In this document: in pieces, positions 25,957-33,963 of the stretch
Layout of the letters: each line of letters starts with the position of its first letter
Position numbering within the stretch: position 1 is the stretch's first letter
From: an uncultured Lentisphaeria bacterium
GTDB taxonomy: Bacteria; Verrucomicrobiota; Lentisphaeria; Victivallales; UBA1829
NCBI GenBank assembly: GCA_949287225.1
Contig: CASEFP010000207.1
Location: forward strand, 1 to 35,758
DNA length: 35,758 nucleotides
Direction: 5' to 3'
Made by a program: the position numbers and the translations under genes
The notes under the pieces: generated by a model
Databases searched by the model: none
What the model saw: the letters and a program-made list of their open reading frames with translations, nothing else
Told to the model about the DNA's origin: nothing

Positions 25957-26637
25957 TCATCCTTTCTCCTGGCTTGTCCGGGCCGGCACCACAAGACGCC
26001 GATCCAGCACGTCGGGAGGAAGTTTCGACCAGATCTCCAGAATGCTCTGCGCAACCGGATCCGTATTCGCCCTCATCTCCTCGACCAGACGTTTCGTCTG
26101 CTCATATTTTTTCCGCAGAAGCGGCATGTCTTCAGCAATCTGTTTATATTGTTCCTCAAGAGCGGCAAGTTCCGTTTCGCTCCGGCGGCAGAATTCGGTG
26201 TCCGTGCGGATTTTCTCTTTCCGCGCGGCGTTGTCCGAGAGAATCTTTTCCAGACGCGCCGCCTCGGCCTTCTCCTTTTCCGCTCCGCTTTCCTCGTTTG
26301 AAACCTGCGCGCGCAGCGAAGCGATTCTCGCGACGGCGGTGCGCCGGGCCTCCTGGAGCGCGGTCAGTTCGGATTCGAGCGTGCGCTGTTTTTCCTCCCG
26401 GTTTTTCACATCCGCGGCAAGCGCGGTCTCCTGAAGCTTCATCTGCGCAAGCTCCTCGGCGCGCTTCCGGAGAGACGTGATCCGTCCCGCGACGGCATCA
26501 TATTCCGTCTGCAGCTGTTTTTCCTCACTGGTCAGGCTGGAGATTCTGGCGCGTAGCGCGCCGATGCGCTGAATTCTTGTCTGCACCTCATTTTCCAGAT
26601 TCGCCACCTTGTCATCCTTCTGCGGAAATGCTTCCAT
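25957..26637 (-). CDS. Coiled-coil protein, last gene of the TerD-AAA+ unit
   Basis: The 226-residue protein is almost wholly a predicted coiled coil (about 8-185), with heptad-like runs rich in Glu, Lys, Arg, Ala and Leu. A short C-terminal part follows, with ILEIWSKLPPDVLDRRLVVP. There is no signal peptide or membrane segment, so it is cytoplasmic. GGAGGCAGGTGG before the ATG is a strong ribosome binding site, and it follows the triple AAA+ gene by 19 bases. I recognise no family. A role as an adaptor or scaffold for the AAA+ protein is only an inference. Confidence 0.75.
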   Translation of the reverse strand: MEAFPQKDDKVANLENEVQTRIQRIGALRARISSLTSEEKQLQTEYDAVAGRITSLRKRAEELAQMKLQETALAADVKNREEKQRTLESELTALQEARRTAVARIASLRAQVSNEESGAEKEKAEAARLEKILSDNAARKEKIRTDTEFCRRSETELAALEEQYKQIAEDMPLLRKKYEQTKRLVEEMRANTDPVAQSILEIWSKLPPDVLDRRLVVPARTSQEKG

Positions 26638-26656
26638 CCACCTGCCTCCTCACAAA

Positions 26657-29600
26657 TTAATCCTCCGGGATATCTTCGTCGGCAACGGTCAGCCAGTCCT
26701 CATCGGAAGCGGATTCCATCTGATCGACACGAAGACTCTGTTTTTCCATGATCCGTTCAAAAATGCCGCCGACAGTCCGGGCATTGCCGAAATTCGCACC
26801 GGCGGCGGCACGTTCCGCCGCGAAAAGCGCCCGCAGACGGCTGCGGAAATCCTCCGTGGAGGGAAAGCGCAGTGCCTGCGACTCAAATTTCCGGAAAAGA
26901 ATCCGGACACACTCCTCATCCGTATAGTCGGGAAATTCGATCTCCGTTCCGAAACGGCTCAGGAGTCCGGGATTCGCGGTCAGGAACACGTCCATCCGAT
27001 CCTTGTATCCCGCCAGCACGACGATCGTGGTGACGTTCCGCGGATCGGTGATGCAGCCGACAAGCGTGTCGATGGCCTCCCGTCCGAAGGAGTCCTGATT
27101 CCCCGCATGGGGATCGTAGAGGCTGTAAACCTCGTCAATAATCACAACGCAGCCGGCGCTTGTTTCAAAAATCCGGTTCACAACATCTTTTGTCTGCCCG
27201 ACATAGGAGCCTTTCAAATCCACGCCGCGATACTCCTTCACAACCGGATGTTCAATGATTCCAAGGGAACAGAACACGCGGGCCATATACCGGGCAATCG
27301 TTGTCTTTCCCGTCCCGGGATTGCCGACAAAACGCAAGTTGTATTTTCCGGGAAGCAGTCCGGACTCGGCCCGTCCGCTTGCCGCCGCACGGCGTTTTTC
27401 AGCGTAAATACTCTTGGCATAGAGGCGGATCTGGCGTTTCAGCTCCTCCATGCCGACAAACTTTTCCTCCAGCTCCTTCAGAATGTCGTCAATGCTCTCG
27501 TGCCGTGCGGCGTCCTGCCCGGTGAGATCGCAGAGCCTGAAAAGATTCGGATCGGCTCCCGGTTCGGCCAGCAGACGCTCCATCTGATTGCTTTTCACCT
27601 GATCGCGGTAGAAATTCCTGACTGCACCCGCATTGCCGAAATGCCTTGCGGCGGCCATGCGGGAGAGCCGGGCGAGAAGATGGACGTCGAACTGATTTCT
27701 GTCCGCCGGATCCACGCTCATTCCGTCCTTTTCCAGACACTGATAAAAAATCTCCCTGAGCTCCGCTGGTTTGAAATCATCAAACCAGACTTCATGGGGG
27801 AATCTGCGTTTCAGCCCGGGATTGACTTTATAAAGTTCCCGCATGTCTTCCGGATACCCGGCCATGACCACCACCAGGTTCGCATACATCGGATCGGTCA
27901 GGAGCTTGACAATCTGATCGACAATTTTCCGCCCCTGATCGTCCTTCGCAAGCTGATAGGCCTCGTCAATGAAAAGAACGCCGCCGACCGCCTGATCAAA
28001 CACATCCCGGACCTTCTGCGCAAATTCCCCCTGATACTGGGAAGAGAGATCCCCGATCGGGTCGATTTCCACAAGCTTGTTTTTCTCGCTGATGATCCCG
28101 AGCGCATAGAACAGGTTCCCCATTTTCCGCGCGACGCTGGTTTTTCCCGTTCCAGGATTGCCGAGAAAAATACAGTTGTTCATCCCGGAGACAGTTTCGC
28201 CGCGGAGCTCATACCCCCGCTGGCGGTTGAACATGGTATGAAAAAATTCCTTCACGCGCCGGAGGCCGATAAACTCCTGTTCCAGCTCGGAGAGGATCCG
28301 CTGCGCCTCCTCCGGACGGAAGGAAATCGGGTCCGGCAGATCCTCCGGACGGATCTCGGAATCCTCCGCATGGCGCAATGCGCGGAGTCCTTTCATTTTT
28401 TCAAAAAGATTGCGGACGCCCCGCCCGTTTCCAAGTCCGCCCCTCCGGGAATAGGACTCGATGTAGCGCTGCAGTTTTTCCGAGGCCTCAGGCGTCAGGC
28501 GCAGTTTGTTCTCCCGTTCCCCCATCGCCTCGAACATCCGGATCATTTCATTTGGCGAATAATCCGCAAAACGGAGAATCCTGCTGATCCGGGCTTTGAA
28601 TCCCGGATTCACTTTGTAAAGCTCGGGAAGACGCTCTTCGTAACCGGCGAGAATCACGGTGAGATTGTCGCGGTTGTCCTCCATCTCCTTCATCAGGGTT
28701 TCGAGCGCTTTCCTGCCCCACTCGTTCTCGGCGAAAAGGTAAAATTCATCGACAAACAGAACGCCGCCGACCGCCTCCTGGATTTTCCTGCGCATATTTT
28801 CGACGGTCTCGCCCTCATTGTAGGAGCTGATGATGTCGGAATAGGCGATTTCCACGACGTTCTGGGAGGTGCGCAGTTCCAGCGCCCAGAAAATCTGTCC
28901 GATCAGTCTGGCAACCATCGTCTTTCCGGTTCCGGGATTTCCGAGAAACAGCATATGGTAGTTGAGGGAGGCAACTTTCCGCCCCATCCGCCGCTGCTCC
29001 CTGTCATACCGGGCCTCGGCGACGATTTTATCCACCTCGCGCTTCAGCTCCTCAAGTCCGGTCAGACCGTGAATTTCCGCCAGCAGTTCGGCAAGCGTTT
29101 TCGCCTGCGAAGCATCGGCGAAGAGTCCGTCCAGAGAACGTTCCCGCGGGTTGTTCCTGACAAACTCCCGCACCTGTTCGGAAAAATTGTAGAGACTCAT
29201 CTGCCGGGCGTATGCCGTGGCAACGATTTTATCAATCTGCCCGTGAAAACCGTAGCGGCATGCAAAACGCATCAGCATGGCTTCGAGCTCACGCTTGCCG
29301 GGAAGACTCAGCAGAATGTTCCGGGTGAAATTCTCCCGGTCGAGCCGGTGATCCGCAAGCGTGTTGAACTCCTTCAGACGCCCGGGGTTGACCACAAGGA
29401 TCGAAGCGCTTTCCGGATGCCCGGAGGTAATCGTCGACCAGCGCAGAATGGTTTCCAGCTTGCGCAGGTCATTTTCCGAGGGCTGCCCGAGCCACATGTT
29501 TTCCGGATGGAAGAAGACCACAACACTCTTCGTGCCGGACTGGAACAAACGCGTCAGAAGGTCCAGAAAACTCTGTTCGGAATTGTTTCCGGCACTGGCG

Positions 29601-30034
29601 ACCTCCACGGCGGTCTGTGAAGCTCTGGCCTGATTTCCGTCCGCTCCTCCAGACGCAGCCGGGCGCGGGGGAGGATCCGGAGTCTGCGCGACGGCATTTT
29701 CCGGACGCCTGGAGCGCGGGACAAACGTCCGGGCATTTTTCGCCGCCTGTCCGGACGCCTGCGGATCGACGCTTTTTCCGCGCACTACAGCCTGAAAACG
29801 CTGCTCCATTTCCGGCGTCAGGAATTCCGGTTTGCTCAGGGAGCGGATGAAAAGAATGATTTCAAAACCGCGGCTCTTGAGATACTCCCGGAGGGCGGTG
29901 TCGAGCCGTCCCATTCCGAGCGCCATGTTCAGCATGAAATAGTCCTCGATCTCACCGGAAATGACAAACTGCCTTCTTCCGCTTGAAACCTTCAGATTGC
30001 TGAACAGGCGATCGTTCTGAAACTGATTATCCAT
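26657..30034 (-). CDS. Triple AAA+ ATPase (CbbX/SpoVK-like domains) with a unique N-terminal region
   Basis: The 1125-residue protein has three AAA+ modules of the CbbX/SpoVK type. The P-loops GNPGTGKT are at 365-372, 625-632 and 904-911, and the Walker B strands VLFVDE, VLFIDE and VVIIDE are near 425, 686 and 963. Each module also has an NPG(L/F) segment followed by an arginine (ARISR, RRF, SRF). Residues 1-300 are different: a possible dimerising domain, a Pro/Ala-rich linker (about 90-150), and an alpha/beta part with VVVFFHPENMWLG that resembles an AAA fold without a P-loop. Relatives remodel other proteins, as CbbX does with Rubisco. The ATG at 30034 overlaps the preceding gene by eight bases; upstream codons are part of that gene. 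Confidence 0.88.
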   Translation of the reverse strand: MDNQFQNDRLFSNLKVSSGRRQFVISGEIEDYFMLNMALGMGRLDTALREYLKSRGFEIILFIRSLSKPEFLTPEMEQRFQAVVRGKSVDPQASGQAAKNARTFVPRSRRPENAVAQTPDPPPRPAASGGADGNQARASQTAVEVASAGNNSEQSFLDLLTRLFQSGTKSVVVFFHPENMWLGQPSENDLRKLETILRWSTITSGHPESASILVVNPGRLKEFNTLADHRLDRENFTRNILLSLPGKRELEAMLMRFACRYGFHGQIDKIVATAYARQMSLYNFSEQVREFVRNNPRERSLDGLFADASQAKTLAELLAEIHGLTGLEELKREVDKIVAEARYDREQRRMGRKVASLNYHMLFLGNPGTGKTMVARLIGQIFWALELRTSQNVVEIAYSDIISSYNEGETVENMRRKIQEAVGGVLFVDEFYLFAENEWGRKALETLMKEMEDNRDNLTVILAGYEERLPELYKVNPGFKARISRILRFADYSPNEMIRMFEAMGERENKLRLTPEASEKLQRYIESYSRRGGLGNGRGVRNLFEKMKGLRALRHAEDSEIRPEDLPDPISFRPEEAQRILSELEQEFIGLRRVKEFFHTMFNRQRGYELRGETVSGMNNCIFLGNPGTGKTSVARKMGNLFYALGIISEKNKLVEIDPIGDLSSQYQGEFAQKVRDVFDQAVGGVLFIDEAYQLAKDDQGRKIVDQIVKLLTDPMYANLVVVMAGYPEDMRELYKVNPGLKRRFPHEVWFDDFKPAELREIFYQCLEKDGMSVDPADRNQFDVHLLARLSRMAAARHFGNAGAVRNFYRDQVKSNQMERLLAEPGADPNLFRLCDLTGQDAARHESIDDILKELEEKFVGMEELKRQIRLYAKSIYAEKRRAAASGRAESGLLPGKYNLRFVGNPGTGKTTIARYMARVFCSLGIIEHPVVKEYRGVDLKGSYVGQTKDVVNRIFETSAGCVVIIDEVYSLYDPHAGNQDSFGREAIDTLVGCITDPRNVTTIVVLAGYKDRMDVFLTANPGLLSRFGTEIEFPDYTDEECVRILFRKFESQALRFPSTEDFRSRLRALFAAERAAAGANFGNARTVGGIFERIMEKQSLRVDQMESASDEDWLTVADEDIPED

Positions 30035-31547
30035 TCTTCTGACGTTCCCGGGTTTTCTCCTGCGTCCGGACCTGTTCGCGGATTGCCACCTTCGCTTCGG
30101 AGTCGATCCCCGCGGCACGTCCCCAGTCCGTCATGACGAAGTCGATCTCATCGCCGACCCCCTTCTGCAGATCGGAGACAAGCTGATGGCAGGCGGCCTC
30201 CTCGCCTTCGGCGATTCCCTCGACCTCCAGGCGGACCTTGCCGTCAAGATCAATGTTCATGCGCATGTCCCCCCGCACGCCGGGGGCTTTAGCAAAGATC
30301 GTCAGATCGGAAAACTCGACGTCCGCGCCTGCTGCGTTCTGCTGCGCATAATAATAGGTCGGCGAATCATACCCCTGTTCATAAAGCGCGTTCATGATGA
30401 CCTCGGCCAGTTCCATGCGCTGGGCCGCCGCGTTCGACCGTTCTTCGGCGGCCGCGGCAAACTTCCGGATCGCCTCCAGACTGGGTCCAATCAGTGCCTC
30501 GGCTTCGCCGAACTGTTCGGCGGCGATCCGTTCCTCCGCACCGGAAATGGCGTCAAACGCATTGTTCACGGCCTGCTCCTCCGCGGTCCAGCGGATCAGT
30601 TCATTCCGGTCGAGAACGGAAATTTCCTCTCTTGCCGCCTTCAGTGCATTCTGCGCGGAAAGCATTGCTGCATCGAATTCGTTCTGGCGCTGCATGACCT
30701 TCTGCTCCAGAGTCCGGAGACGCGGCAGAAGTCCCGAGCTGATTTCCGCGGCCGCCGCATAATCCTTCCGGTCGAAGGCCCCGCGGAATTCCGCAACGGC
30801 AGGCTGGAGCGCGGCAAGTTCCCCCGGCGCGAATTTTTCGTGACGCAGCCCGTGAATGGAAGCCAGCAACGCGTCTGTTCCGGATTTGCCGGCCATGGCA
30901 TTGCGCTGATTTTCCTCGGCAATCCGTTCCGCTTTCTCCTGTTCAGCAGCCTGCGTCGAGACGCTGTTGAACTTTTCAAGATGCTGACGCCCGAGAACCC
31001 AGGCGGCGTCATAGGCGCTTTTCGCGTTTTTCTTATGATCGAGCGCACGCCGGATGCTTTCCGAAGCGGCCCGTTCCAGACGAAGCGCCTCCTTCGCCTG
31101 CTGCCGCGCCTGCGTTGCCTTCCGATCCTCGATTCTGAGATCCCATCCGAAGCTGGTAGCAAGTCCCCGGGCGGCGGTCTGCGCTGCCGAAACCGCGCCG
31201 CGCAGCAGCTGATCCGCCTGATTGTGAAGGCGGACTGCCTCGCGCCGCAGTTCCGCGGCTTTCTCCTGTTCCCTCCGTGCCAGCTCCATTTTTTCCCGGA
31301 AAACGGCGCGCTGGCGCTCAAGGGCCGAAACCTCCTCGGAGGCGTGTCTGCGTATCGTGTCCGTCAGCGGATTCGCCGCCACTTTCCGCTCGATCTCCTC
31401 CGTTGCACGGATGCCGGCATCCAGATCCACGGCTTCGATTTTACTGAGTCTTTCGGCATTGCGCCGCGCCTGATCCACCTGTTTGCCGATCTCCTCGACA
31501 GCTCGTCTCAGTTTCGGCTGAACGTCGGCAGCCTTGGGTCCGCTCAT
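30027..31547 (-). CDS. Coiled-coil protein with a small C-terminal alpha/beta domain, unknown function
   Basis: The 506-residue protein begins MSGPKAADVQPKLRRAVEEI and is mainly long helical, charged repeats up to about residue 375, so an extended coiled coil is likely. The last 130 residues are different: LTIFAKAPGVRGDMRMNIDLD, split as strands, then GKVRLEVEGIAEGEEAACHQ, recalling small DUF2997-like domains (G-x-V-x-x-E-V-x-G), though the match is weak. There is no signal peptide. GGGGGA precedes the ATG, which overlaps the radical SAM gene as ATGA. The end overlaps the triple AAA+ gene by eight bases, so it is probably made in step with that ATPase and may be its substrate or adaptor. Confidence 0.75.
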   Translation of the reverse strand: MSGPKAADVQPKLRRAVEEIGKQVDQARRNAERLSKIEAVDLDAGIRATEEIERKVAANPLTDTIRRHASEEVSALERQRAVFREKMELARREQEKAAELRREAVRLHNQADQLLRGAVSAAQTAARGLATSFGWDLRIEDRKATQARQQAKEALRLERAASESIRRALDHKKNAKSAYDAAWVLGRQHLEKFNSVSTQAAEQEKAERIAEENQRNAMAGKSGTDALLASIHGLRHEKFAPGELAALQPAVAEFRGAFDRKDYAAAAEISSGLLPRLRTLEQKVMQRQNEFDAAMLSAQNALKAAREEISVLDRNELIRWTAEEQAVNNAFDAISGAEERIAAEQFGEAEALIGPSLEAIRKFAAAAEERSNAAAQRMELAEVIMNALYEQGYDSPTYYYAQQNAAGADVEFSDLTIFAKAPGVRGDMRMNIDLDGKVRLEVEGIAEGEEAACHQLVSDLQKGVGDEIDFVMTDWGRAAGIDSEAKVAIREQVRTQEKTRERQKNG

Positions 31548-32215
31548 GATTTTCCCCCTGTTTCCAAAATATTGTGATTGCTGTTCTCCGCGAGAGCAAG
31601 CGAATAACCGTTTTCCTCCAGACGTTCCGTCAGTTTTTCCAGGAATCCCCTCGGCGGAATGCCGGTCAGCTCCAGACGCAGCGTGCTTGTCAGAGCGACT
31701 TCAATCTCGCGGGAGAAATCATTTTCGGCACTCTCAAACACCGCCCTGAAACCGGGATTGAGAACATGAATCCTCTGATTGGAGGAGCCGCGCCATTTCC
31801 GTCCGTCGTTCAACGCATGAACGTAAGGACCGTCGATCAGGATGTCGATGCACTCCAGAATCCGCCGGAAAAGCTCATTCGAGCGAAGCTTTTCTATGGT
31901 TCCGCCGGTATAGCAGAGCACCGACAGATTCCGGGGATCGCGCCGGACTTTTTCCAGAAAGGCCAGAAACGTTTCCGGAGGCTGCTCAAAAGGCTCTCCT
32001 CCGGAAATGGTGATTCCGTCAGTTTCCTTACACTCCGCAACCCATCCGTAAAGCTCGTCCGCGGAATAAAACGCCTCCGGGGGAGCAAGATTCATCTCCC
32101 TTGCAATACAGTGCGGACAATGCCGGGAACAGCCATGTGTCCAGATCACAGCCCGGCGGCCGGGGCCGAGAACCTTCGAACAGCGGTTCAGTCTGGCGAT
32201 TGAGAGAGGACGCAT
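31544..32215 (-). CDS. NrdG-like radical SAM 4Fe-4S protein without a neighbouring reductase
   Basis: The 223-residue protein has the radical SAM cluster motif C-x3-C-x2-C (Cys29, Cys33, Cys36 in GCSRHCPHC), then ITISGGEPFEQ (68-78) for SAM binding and DGPY...WRGSSNQRIH (128-150), the hallmark of activases such as NrdG and PflA. Such enzymes normally install a glycyl radical on a partner. No nrdD or pflB is in the window, so the target is probably different or encoded elsewhere. The ATG at 32215 lies one base after the terD stop. The frame extends upstream within terD but is not protein-like there. Confidence 0.85.
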   Translation of the reverse strand: MRPLSIARLNRCSKVLGPGRRAVIWTHGCSRHCPHCIAREMNLAPPEAFYSADELYGWVAECKETDGITISGGEPFEQPPETFLAFLEKVRRDPRNLSVLCYTGGTIEKLRSNELFRRILECIDILIDGPYVHALNDGRKWRGSSNQRIHVLNPGFRAVFESAENDFSREIEVALTSTLRLELTGIPPRGFLEKLTERLEENGYSLALAENSNHNILETGGKS

Positions 32216-32216
32216 G

Positions 32217-32771
32217 TCAGCAGTATTTGTTGACAATCCCCTGCAATCCTTCCTTGTGACCGATTCCGGTCGCCTCGAACTTCCACTCGCCCTTGTGCAG
32301 ATAAAGGCGGCCGAATTCGATGCCGGTTTCGATGGAGAAATCCTCGCAGAGTTCATATTTGCACAACTCTTCCCCGGTATCGGTATTGCAGATCCGGATG
32401 TAGGAGTTCTGCACCTGCCCGAAATTCTGGCGGCGGGCTTCCGCATAGTAAATCGAAGCGGTGAAGATAATCGAAGTAATCTGCGGGGACACCTTTGTCA
32501 AATCAACGAGGATCTGTTCGTCGTCACCATCCTCGGAATTTCCACCGGTGCGGTCGTCTCCGGTGGAAGTCAGAGCGCCGTCCGCAGAGGTAAGATTGTT
32601 GTAATAGACCATGAAATTGTCGGCGGGAATTTTTTTATCATCGTTGAGCATCAGCGCCGATGCGTCCAGATCGAACGCTTCCCCGTTCTCCGCCGGATCC
32701 CAGCCGAGACCGACGGTAAGATGTTTCAGACCTAAAGCAACCCGCTGTCCTTTCTGAAGATTAATCGCCAT
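32217..32771 (-). CDS. TerD-domain protein
   Basis: TerD proteins are calcium-binding stress proteins first known from tellurite resistance. The 184-residue protein opens MAINLQKGQRVAL, then GLGWDP, FDLDASALMLNDDKKI and the acidic stretch DDRTGGNSEDGDDEQILVDL, where Ca2+ ligands sit in the family. ASIYYAEARRQNFGQV and the C-terminal ATGIGHKEGLQGIVNKYC complete the fold. AAAGGAG lies before the ATG at 32771. It is the first gene of the unit ending at 25957. No TerB, TerC or TerZ gene is in the window, so this is not a standard ter operon. Confidence 0.92.
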   Translation of the reverse strand: MAINLQKGQRVALGLKHLTVGLGWDPAENGEAFDLDASALMLNDDKKIPADNFMVYYNNLTSADGALTSTGDDRTGGNSEDGDDEQILVDLTKVSPQITSIIFTASIYYAEARRQNFGQVQNSYIRICNTDTGEELCKYELCEDFSIETGIEFGRLYLHKGEWKFEATGIGHKEGLQGIVNKYC

Positions 32772-32934
32772 TTCTCCACTCCTTTGTTTCATCTATGTGT
32801 CAGCGTCACAGAACACCAGCCTCGAACATGCCGAAGGACCGGTCATCCCGCTGGACAACATGTGGATTGCCATGCCCTCATGCAGACAGAACGAAAGTTC
32901 GAGCGAGGGAGAGCCCACTCCCTCTGAAATGCTT

Positions 32935-32962
32935 AACATACACGATGCAACCAGGAAAACAA
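32935..32962 (-). promoter_or_regulatory. Candidate promoter of the TerD-AAA+ unit
   Basis: On the minus strand TTGTTT and TATGTT are 16 bases apart, a moderate sigma70-type pair, about 165 bases before the terD start. The leader between contains a 7-bp hairpin, GAGGGAG/CTCCCTC (32905-32924). I see no gene in 32772-33083; a 77-codon plus-strand frame there lacks support. Confidence 0.35.
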
Positions 32963-33089
32963 GCTGAAAAAATACTTCTTCCGGATTTTTTATCTGACAG
33001 AAAGCTCGATTCAGGGAAAAAACGATGAAAAACGTGTTTCCGAATCCGAACCCCTTATGGCAAATCTCCGGTCAGCAGTGCAGAAAAAA

Positions 33090-33115
33090 GCCGTTCAGTC
33101 GGGAAACTGAACGGC
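33090..33115 (-). terminator. Rho-independent terminator after nagB
   Basis: On the minus strand GCCGTTCAGT and ACTGAACGGC form a perfect 10-bp stem around TTCCCG, followed directly by TTTTTT (33089-33084). It lies 26 bases beyond the nagB stop and clearly ends the uxaC-nagB transcript. Confidence 0.93.
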
Positions 33116-33141
33116 TTCTGCAAAAGAATCTGAAAAAACAA

Positions 33142-33939
33142 TCAGATATTGCGATAGGCATCCCACTTCGGATCATTCGCAAACGCGGATCTGTAATAAT
33201 CCTTGAGCGTGAGTTTCGCGGCGGCTTCCTCGTCGACAATCACGGTGCAGTCCGGATGGAGCTGGATCGCGGAACCGGAAACCATCGAGGTCATCGGTCC
33301 TTCGATCGCCTTGGCGATGATGTCGGCTTTGCGCGTGCCGGTGACGAGCATCAGCAGGCTCTTCGCGTCAAGCACGGTTCCGACGCCCATCGTCAGCGCG
33401 CGGGTCGGCATTTTCTCGCCCTTGGCGGGATCGAAATAGGGACCGTTCTGCGCCATCGTGACCGGTGTCAGGTTGACCGCGCGGGTCCGGGAGGAGAAGC
33501 TGGAGGTCGGCTCATTGAATCCGATGTGGCCGGAAAGCCCGATGCCGAGAAGCTGGAGGTCGACGCCGCCTGCTTCTTCCATGAGGCGCTCATACTCGGC
33601 GCACTCGAATTCAAGATCCTCGGCCATGCCGTCCTCGAGATGCGTATTGCGCTTGTCGATGTTGATCCGGTCGAAGAGATGATAGTTCATATAGTAGCGG
33701 TAGGAGTTTCTGTCCTCGGCGGGAAGACCGACATACTCATCGAGATTGAAGGTCTTGCAGAGAGAGAAGTCCAGTTCGCCCTTCTTGTTCATTTCGGCGA
33801 GCTTGTGGTAGAGGTTCTCCATCGTGGCGCCGGTCGCGAGACCAAGTGTCAGGTTGGGTTTCTGACGCAGAGCGTCGGCGATGATCGCGGCGGCAAGCTG
33901 TTCGGCTTTTTCCGCCGTCGGCATGATGATGACTTCCAT
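33142..33939 (-). CDS. nagB: Glucosamine-6-phosphate deaminase NagB
   Basis: NagB converts glucosamine-6-phosphate to fructose-6-phosphate and ammonia. The 265-residue protein has LGLATGATM (32-40), Asp67 in FNLDEYVGL, and GLSGHIGFNEP (134-144) with His138 and Glu143, matching Asp72, His143 and Glu148 of the E. coli enzyme. The position of E. coli Asp141 is Ser136 here. GTRKADIIAKAIEGP and the C-terminal QLHPDCTVIVDEEAAA are family blocks. AGGAGA precedes the ATG. It follows uxaC by 24 bases in one transcript. Confidence 0.94.
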   Translation of the reverse strand: MEVIIMPTAEKAEQLAAAIIADALRQKPNLTLGLATGATMENLYHKLAEMNKKGELDFSLCKTFNLDEYVGLPAEDRNSYRYYMNYHLFDRINIDKRNTHLEDGMAEDLEFECAEYERLMEEAGGVDLQLLGIGLSGHIGFNEPTSSFSSRTRAVNLTPVTMAQNGPYFDPAKGEKMPTRALTMGVGTVLDAKSLLMLVTGTRKADIIAKAIEGPMTSMVSGSAIQLHPDCTVIVDEEAAAKLTLKDYYRSAFANDPKWDAYRNI

Positions 33940-33963
33940 TGAGTCTTTCTCCTGGTTGATTGT

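Noticed and set aside
26609..29620. A plus-strand open frame of about 1000 codons opposite the triple AAA+ gene
   Set aside because: It is the antisense shadow of a gene with three intact ATPase modules and has no motif of its own.
32795..33028. A 77-codon plus-strand frame between terD and nagB
   Set aside because: No ribosome binding site or motif, and it lies over the likely promoter and leader of the TerD unit.
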